Source of the DNA: an uncultured Maribacter sp.
GTDB taxonomy: Bacteria; Bacteroidota; Bacteroidia; Flavobacteriales; Flavobacteriaceae
DNA: 64,000 nucleotides
Direction: 5' to 3'
Assembly: GCA_947504045.1 (NCBI GenBank)
Contig: CANNFY010000001.1
Location: 1,240,001 to 1,304,000, forward strand
The notes beneath the pieces are model-generated. The model worked only from the letters and a program-made list of their open reading frames with translations, was not told where the DNA came from and made no database searches. A program made the position numbers and the translations under genes. Of the stretch, positions 59,772 to 64,000 are shown one piece after another. Each line of letters opens with the position of its first letter. Position 1 is the stretch's first letter.

Positions 59772-60551
59772 TTATAAAGTGATTGATGTAAAAAGTTTGG
59801 CATCTGGTTGTATCATATTAATATCACCTAAGCAAACTTTATGTACGTTGTTGTTTAGAGCATGAAAGCAATTTTCTAATTTTGGCAGCATACCATCAGC
59901 AATAACTTTTTGCTCTAAAAGTTCTTTATATTTTACAGTATTAATATCTGTAACCACAGAATTTTCATCTTTAATATCTAAAAGCACTCCTTTTTTCTCA
60001 AAACAATAGTACAAGGTTGTTTTATAAAGCGCACTCATTCCAATTGCAATTTCGGAAGCAATAGTATCTGCATTGGTGTTTAAGATACTTCCTTTTCCGT
60101 CATGTGATAAAGCACAAAAAACAGGAGTTACACCAGAAGTAATAAGGGTATTTAAAAAAGAAGCATTAATACCATCAATATCGCCTACAAAACCAAAATC
60201 TACTTCTTTTACAGGCCTTTTGTGTGCTTGTATAGTATTACCATCTGCGCCACTTAGGCCAATAGCATTGGTTCCATTTGCTTGTAAATTAGCAACAATA
60301 TTTTTATTGGTTAATCCGCCGTAAACCATAGTAATAATTTCTAGGCTTTGCGCATCTGTTACCCTGCGGCCATTTACCATTTTTGATTCTATACCTAGCT
60401 TGTTAGCTAGTTGAGTTGCCAATTTTCCGCCGCCGTGCACTAAAATTTTTGGACCTTTTAGGTTAGAAAAATGTGCTAAAAACTTGGATAGTTCCGATTT
60501 GTTCTCGATAACATTTCCGCCTATTTTTACGATAGTTAGTTTTTCTTTCAT
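59772..60551 (-). CDS. argB: N-acylglutamate kinase
   Basis: A 259-residue amino-acid kinase that phosphorylates the gamma-carboxyl of N-acylglutamate, the second step of the pathway. The N-terminal IVKIGGNVIEN holds the phosphate-binding Lys and Gly pair, ILVHGGGKLATQLAN follows, and VVTDINTVKYKE lies in the ATP-binding half. Its start overlaps the argF' stop by one base (TAATG). In Bacteroidota the acyl group may be succinyl. Confidence 0.9.
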   Translation of the reverse strand: MKEKLTIVKIGGNVIENKSELSKFLAHFSNLKGPKILVHGGGKLATQLANKLGIESKMVNGRRVTDAQSLEIITMVYGGLTNKNIVANLQANGTNAIGLSGADGNTIQAHKRPVKEVDFGFVGDIDGINASFLNTLITSGVTPVFCALSHDGKGSILNTNADTIASEIAIGMSALYKTTLYYCFEKKGVLLDIKDENSVVTDINTVKYKELLEQKVIADGMLPKLENCFHALNNNVHKVCLGDINMIQPDAKLFTSITL

Positions 60552-61489
60552 TATAATTTTTCTAGTATTTTTTTTAGGACAATCTGTGCAGCATAGGTTC
60601 TATTATTTGCTTGCTCAATAACCAAAGATTGGTTGCTATCTAGAACAGCATCTTCTACCACAACATTTCTACGCACAGGTAAACAATGCATAAATTTGGC
60701 ATTACCTAATTTTTCTTTAGTCATTTTCCAATTGCTATCTGTATTCATAACTTTTCCATAGTCAATATAATTACTCCAGTTTTTTACGGAAACAAAATCT
60801 GCATTTTCTAATGCCTTTTCTTGATCATATTCTATGGTAATTCCTTTTGTTAGCTCAGGATTTAGCTCATACCCTTCAGGATGTGTTAAAACAAAATCTG
60901 CATCTTGTAATTGCATCATTTCAACAAAAGAATTGGCAACAGCATGTGGTAATGCTTTTGGGTGTGGTGCCCAAGAAAGTACCACTTTAGGTCGTTTTTT
61001 TGTATTGTTTTCTTCTATAGTAATAGCATCTGTAAGTGCTTGTAAAGGATGCCCAATTGAACTTTCCATATTTACAATGGGTACAGAAGCATATTTTTTA
61101 AAGTTATTTAATACTATTTCTGCTTCATCTTTTTCTTTATCCTTAAGTTCTGCAAAGGCTCTAATACCAATAATATCGCAATATTGAGATACTACTTGAG
61201 CTGCTTCTTTTACATGCTCCGATGTGCCTTGGTCCATAACTGTACCATCGGCATATTCTAATGCCCAGCCCTCATTACCAAAATTCATAACTATAACTTC
61301 CATACCAAGGTTTAGAGCAGCTTTTTGTGTGCTTAAACGAGTTCTTAGAGAGTTATTAAAGAATAATAAACCAATAGTTTTGTTAGCCCCAAGAGCTTTG
61401 TCTGCTGTTGGATTTTTTTTACTATTTATTGCTTCTTTAACAAGTTTTGGAAGAGAATCAATATCATTTATAGAAAGATAATTTTTCAT
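60551..61489 (-). CDS. argF': N-succinylornithine carbamoyltransferase (ArgF'-type)
   Basis: 312 residues from ATG 61489 (the frame extends 7 codons further upstream, but MKNYLSINDIDSL is the usual start). The carbamoyl-phosphate loop is FFNNSLRTRLSTQ (about 44-56) and the ornithine loop HCLPVRRNVVVED, where the VRR replaces the A of true ornithine carbamoyltransferases and marks the acetyl/succinyl-ornithine branch. Residue 90 is Ser in QGTSEHVKEA, the position that separates acetyl- from succinyl-using enzymes. It transfers carbamoyl to acylornithine. It starts 22 bases after proB. Confidence 0.88.
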   Translation of the reverse strand: MKNYLSINDIDSLPKLVKEAINSKKNPTADKALGANKTIGLLFFNNSLRTRLSTQKAALNLGMEVIVMNFGNEGWALEYADGTVMDQGTSEHVKEAAQVVSQYCDIIGIRAFAELKDKEKDEAEIVLNNFKKYASVPIVNMESSIGHPLQALTDAITIEENNTKKRPKVVLSWAPHPKALPHAVANSFVEMMQLQDADFVLTHPEGYELNPELTKGITIEYDQEKALENADFVSVKNWSNYIDYGKVMNTDSNWKMTKEKLGNAKFMHCLPVRRNVVVEDAVLDSNQSLVIEQANNRTYAAQIVLKKILEKL

Positions 61490-61511
61490 GCAAAGGGTAT
61501 TTATGGGCAAC

Positions 61512-62279
61512 CTATTTATAGGTTATTTTGGTAAAATTATTTTTGTTTTTTAAAGCATCTAAAATGAAATTATCATTTAAGCCGTTTACGATCCAGGTTT
61601 CAATATTTGCTTTTTGAGCTATAGTAGCAGCCTCAATTTTAGATTGCATTCCTCCAGTACCATGTGAAGATTTTTCATCACTTATTTCTTTAGCTAAGTG
61701 GCTAATATCATTTACACTAGTTATGGTTTTAGGAGTGCTATTCTTTATAGAATCTTTGGTGTAAATACCATCAGTATTTGTAGCAATAAATAATATATCT
61801 ACTTGTAACAATGCCGCAGTTAATGCTGCAAGTTTATCGTTATCTCCAAATTTTATTTCGTCTGTAGAAACCGTATCATTCTCATTAATAATAGGAATAA
61901 AGTTATTGGCAACTAAGACATTTATGGTGTTCTTAATATTTATTTGCGATTGTTCTTTTTCAAAATCGGAATAAGACAATAAGCATTGCGAAGTAAAAAG
62001 ACCAAGCTCTCTAAAATTCTCTTGAAAAATACGCATAAGATGCGGCTGCCCAATAGAAGCTAAAGCCTGTTTTACATTAATTTCTTCGCCATTATGTTCT
62101 AGTTTTACAAATTGTTTTGCCGCAGCAATAGCGCCAGAACTAACAATAATGAATTCATAATCTTCTTTTAAACTAGCTATTTGCCTTCCAATATCTTCTA
62201 TTTTACCTCTAGAAATATGATTGGTTTCTTTGGTAAGTGTATTAGAGCCAATTTTAAGTAAGATTCTTTTTTTCTTCAT
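61512..62279 (-). CDS. proB: Glutamate 5-kinase, PUA-less form
   Basis: A 255-residue amino-acid kinase catalysing the first step of proline synthesis, glutamate to glutamyl 5-phosphate. LLKIGSNTLTKE at the N-terminus, FIIVSSGAIAAAKQF, and INENDTVSTDEIKFGDNDKL define the active site; GTGGMQSKIEAA is the nucleotide loop. E. coli ProB is 367 residues with a C-terminal PUA domain; this protein ends before it. It lies between proA (35 bases upstream) and argF' (22 bases downstream). Confidence 0.92.
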   Translation of the reverse strand: MKKKRILLKIGSNTLTKETNHISRGKIEDIGRQIASLKEDYEFIIVSSGAIAAAKQFVKLEHNGEEINVKQALASIGQPHLMRIFQENFRELGLFTSQCLLSYSDFEKEQSQINIKNTINVLVANNFIPIINENDTVSTDEIKFGDNDKLAALTAALLQVDILFIATNTDGIYTKDSIKNSTPKTITSVNDISHLAKEISDEKSSHGTGGMQSKIEAATIAQKANIETWIVNGLNDNFILDALKNKNNFTKITYK

Positions 62280-62314
62280 TTTTTATGCTTTGCAAATTTT
62301 ATTTAAGAACCGTA

Positions 62315-63511
62315 TTATCGTATTTGACCGTTTCCTAAAACATACCATTTATTGGTTACTAAATGTTGTAATCCAATAGGGCCACGTTGGTGTAATTTAT
62401 CTGTACTAATAGCAAGTTCACCTCCTAATCCAAATTGCCCGCCATCTGTAAAACGCGTAGATGCATTATGATATACTGCAGCAGTATCTACGGTTTGCAT
62501 AAAGATATTGGCTTTTTCTTCATTTGCCGTTACAATTGCAGCAGAATGTCCGCCGCTATAGGTATTAATCTTAGTAATAGCATCTTCTAAAGTAGCAACT
62601 TGTCCAAAAGCAATTTTATAATCTAAGAACTCCTCATACCAAACATTATCTTCTTTTATTAGGGATGTTCCTTCTAAAGAGGATAGTGCATCATCTACTA
62701 ATATTTCTACATTACTTTTCTTTAATTCTAAGATTAAATGTTGTAAAAATTGTTGTTTTCTTGGTAAATCTGCAGCAATTAATACTTTGTCTAAAGCATT
62801 ACAAACCGATATTTTAGTAGTCTTAGCATTTACAATAATATCTACCGCCATTTCTAAATCGGCCTCGGCATCTACATATAAAAAGTTATTTCCTCTACCA
62901 CTAACTATTACAGGACAGCTTGCGTGTTTTTTAGTAAAGGCAATAAGTTTCTCTCCCCCTCTAGGAACAATTAAATCTAGTTTTTGGGATGGTTTTTCTA
63001 AGAATTGTTGGGTTTGTTCTCTATTAAATTGTAAATAGCTAACCCAGTCTTTAGAACAGTTATTTGCTTCTAATGCTTTATGCCAAAGATCTACTAATAC
63101 TAAATTGCTATTTAAAGATTCTTTACCTCCTTTTAATAGTATCTTATTTCCAGATTTAAATGCAATACCAGCAGCTTCAATAGTTACATCAGGTCTAGAT
63201 TCATAAATAATTAGTATTGTTCCAAAAGGAGCCGTTTTGTTGCTTACTTTAATACCATTCTCATGCGTAAAAGCAAAACGTTCTACACCTAATGGGTCTT
63301 TATCGTTAGCTAATTGTTTTAAAGATAGGATCATTCCATCAATCTTGCCTTGGTCTACTTTTAGACGGTCTTCCATTGCAATATCATCTCCGGAATATGC
63401 TTCTAAATCCTTTTTATTGGCAGCAAGTATATCTTCTTTATTTGTTACGATTAACTCTGCCATATGTAATAATACAGCATTACGTTCTTCTATGTTTAAT
63501 AAAATGCTCAC
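62315..63511 (-). CDS. proA: Glutamate-5-semialdehyde dehydrogenase
   Basis: A 398-residue NADPH-dependent aldehyde-dehydrogenase-fold enzyme reducing glutamyl 5-phosphate to the semialdehyde that cyclises to the proline precursor. IIYESRPDVTIEAAGIAFKSGN and LIVPRGGEKLIAF are typical, and the catalytic Cys is in TKISVCNALDKVL (about residue 237). HNASTRFTDGGQFGLGGE closes the active site. The start is GTG at 63511, overlapping the argD stop by one base, which indicates translational coupling. Confidence 0.92.
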   Translation of the reverse strand: MSILLNIEERNAVLLHMAELIVTNKEDILAANKKDLEAYSGDDIAMEDRLKVDQGKIDGMILSLKQLANDKDPLGVERFAFTHENGIKVSNKTAPFGTILIIYESRPDVTIEAAGIAFKSGNKILLKGGKESLNSNLVLVDLWHKALEANNCSKDWVSYLQFNREQTQQFLEKPSQKLDLIVPRGGEKLIAFTKKHASCPVIVSGRGNNFLYVDAEADLEMAVDIIVNAKTTKISVCNALDKVLIAADLPRKQQFLQHLILELKKSNVEILVDDALSSLEGTSLIKEDNVWYEEFLDYKIAFGQVATLEDAITKINTYSGGHSAAIVTANEEKANIFMQTVDTAAVYHNASTRFTDGGQFGLGGELAISTDKLHQRGPIGLQHLVTNKWYVLGNGQIR

Positions 63512-64000
63512 TATAATTCTTCTTTAAGTGCTTTAAAAAATAGGTCTATTTGTTCTTTGGTACAGTTTAGTGCTGGTAAAAATCTAAGGAGTTTTTTATT
63601 CATAGCGCCACCCGTAAAAATATGTTGGTTGTAAATCATTTTTTTGCGTAGTTCCCCTACTTCAAAATCAAATTCTATACCTAACATTAATCCTTTTCCT
63701 TTAACTCCTTTTATAGCAGGAATTTCTTTTGCTTTTTCTATAAAATAGGCTCCAACTTTTGTGGCATTTTCTATAAGATTTTCTTTTTCTAAAACCTCTA
63801 ATACCGCGGTAGTTGCAGCACAAGCTAAATGATTACCACCAAAGGTTGTTCCTAAGAGACCATATGAAGCCTTTATGTTATCATGAATAAGTACGCCACC
63901 TACAGGAAAACCATTTCCCATACCTTTTGCAATACTTATAATATCTGGCTTAATATTGTGGTGCTGAAATCCAAAAAATTTACCGCTTCTACCAAAACCA
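63511..64000 (-). CDS. argD: Acylornithine aminotransferase, C-terminal part (partial)
   Basis: The frame runs off the right edge; about 163 C-terminal residues are present. The PLP lysine is visible in IISIAKGMGNGFPVGGV, followed by GTTFGGNHLACAATTAVLEV and GLMLGIEF, all typical of class III aminotransferases of the ArgD branch. It makes acylornithine from the acylglutamate semialdehyde. The ATG at 63921 is internal. It is the most upstream gene of the operon visible here; further arg genes (such as argC and argG) would be expected beyond the edge. Confidence 0.9.
   Translation of the reverse strand, partial: GFGRSGKFFGFQHHNIKPDIISIAKGMGNGFPVGGVLIHDNIKASYGLLGTTFGGNHLACAATTAVLEVLEKENLIENATKVGAYFIEKAKEIPAIKGVKGKGLMLGIEFDFEVGELRKKMIYNQHIFTGGAMNKKLLRFLPALNCTKEQIDLFFKALKEEL

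Noticed and set aside
1-64000. tRNA, rRNA, transposase, integrase or riboswitch signatures
   Set aside because: None were recognised on reading the intergenic regions; all gaps are short and AT-rich.

Overview
The window comes from an AT-rich chromosome of the phylum Bacteroidota, almost certainly a marine-type member of the Flavobacteriaceae. The evidence is type IX secretion (T9SS) sorting domains, a PorP/SprF protein, a TonB-dependent receptor with a carboxypeptidase-regulatory-like N-terminus, TAnnTTTG minus-7 promoter elements, the mevalonate pathway, and an arginine operon with the Bacteroidota-type N-succinylornithine carbamoyltransferase. The species cannot be named from the sequence. 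No rRNA, tRNA, CRISPR array, transposase or prophage was seen. Nearly all genes lie in compact operons, and no gene-free gap exceeds about 260 bases.

Layout. 1-2140: end of tyrS, a LuxE-like adenylating enzyme, and two tiny secreted proteins that are little more than a T9SS sorting domain. 2388-9374: a duplicated beta-helix lipoprotein, a TonB receptor, and a divergent PhoB/PhoR-like two-component system; 11-bp-phased TGTTA repeats precede the lipoprotein and lie between receptor and regulator, suggesting a phosphate-type regulon. 9426-13937: trmB, a LysE exporter, an alkyltransferase-like protein, an unknown secreted protein, and Fe-S genes (mrp, nifU-like, ferredoxin). 13962-20944: a four-part fusion protein, an ABC exporter, two secreted unknowns and a phosphoesterase. 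21055-29258: a GAF protein, an HD-phosphohydrolase/Pycsar-effector-like protein, a large surface protein (phosphoesterase, kinase-like middle, beta-barrel) and a lipoprotein.

29467-38644: alpha-glucan use. A sodium/solute symporter with a LacI-type operator is followed by beta-phosphoglucomutase, a GH65 phosphorylase and an intracellular GH13 enzyme, then GDPD, a flavoprotein and DUF1697 in the same run. 39200-44035: mevalonate genes (mvaD, mevalonate kinase), a UbiA prenyltransferase, a pseudouridine synthase and a small membrane protein; a four-helix-bundle gene flanked by 14-bp direct repeats interrupts the mevalonate genes. 44148-47913: a PLP decarboxylase and PhzF operon divergent from a MocR regulator. 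47910-57063: a 2555-residue BspA-repeat/fibronectin-like surface protein with a type B T9SS signal, its PorP/SprF partner and a small membrane protein. 57321-64000: argD-proA-proB-argF'-argB-argE-argH, one operon for arginine and proline synthesis from glutamate.

The observations most worth a second look are the kinase-like domain inside the phosphoesterase/beta-barrel protein, the cNMP-acyltransferase-SGNH fusion, the HD-PycTM protein, the repeat-flanked four-helix-bundle cassette, the PHO-box-like repeats, and the cytochrome-oxidase-like motif in a small membrane protein.
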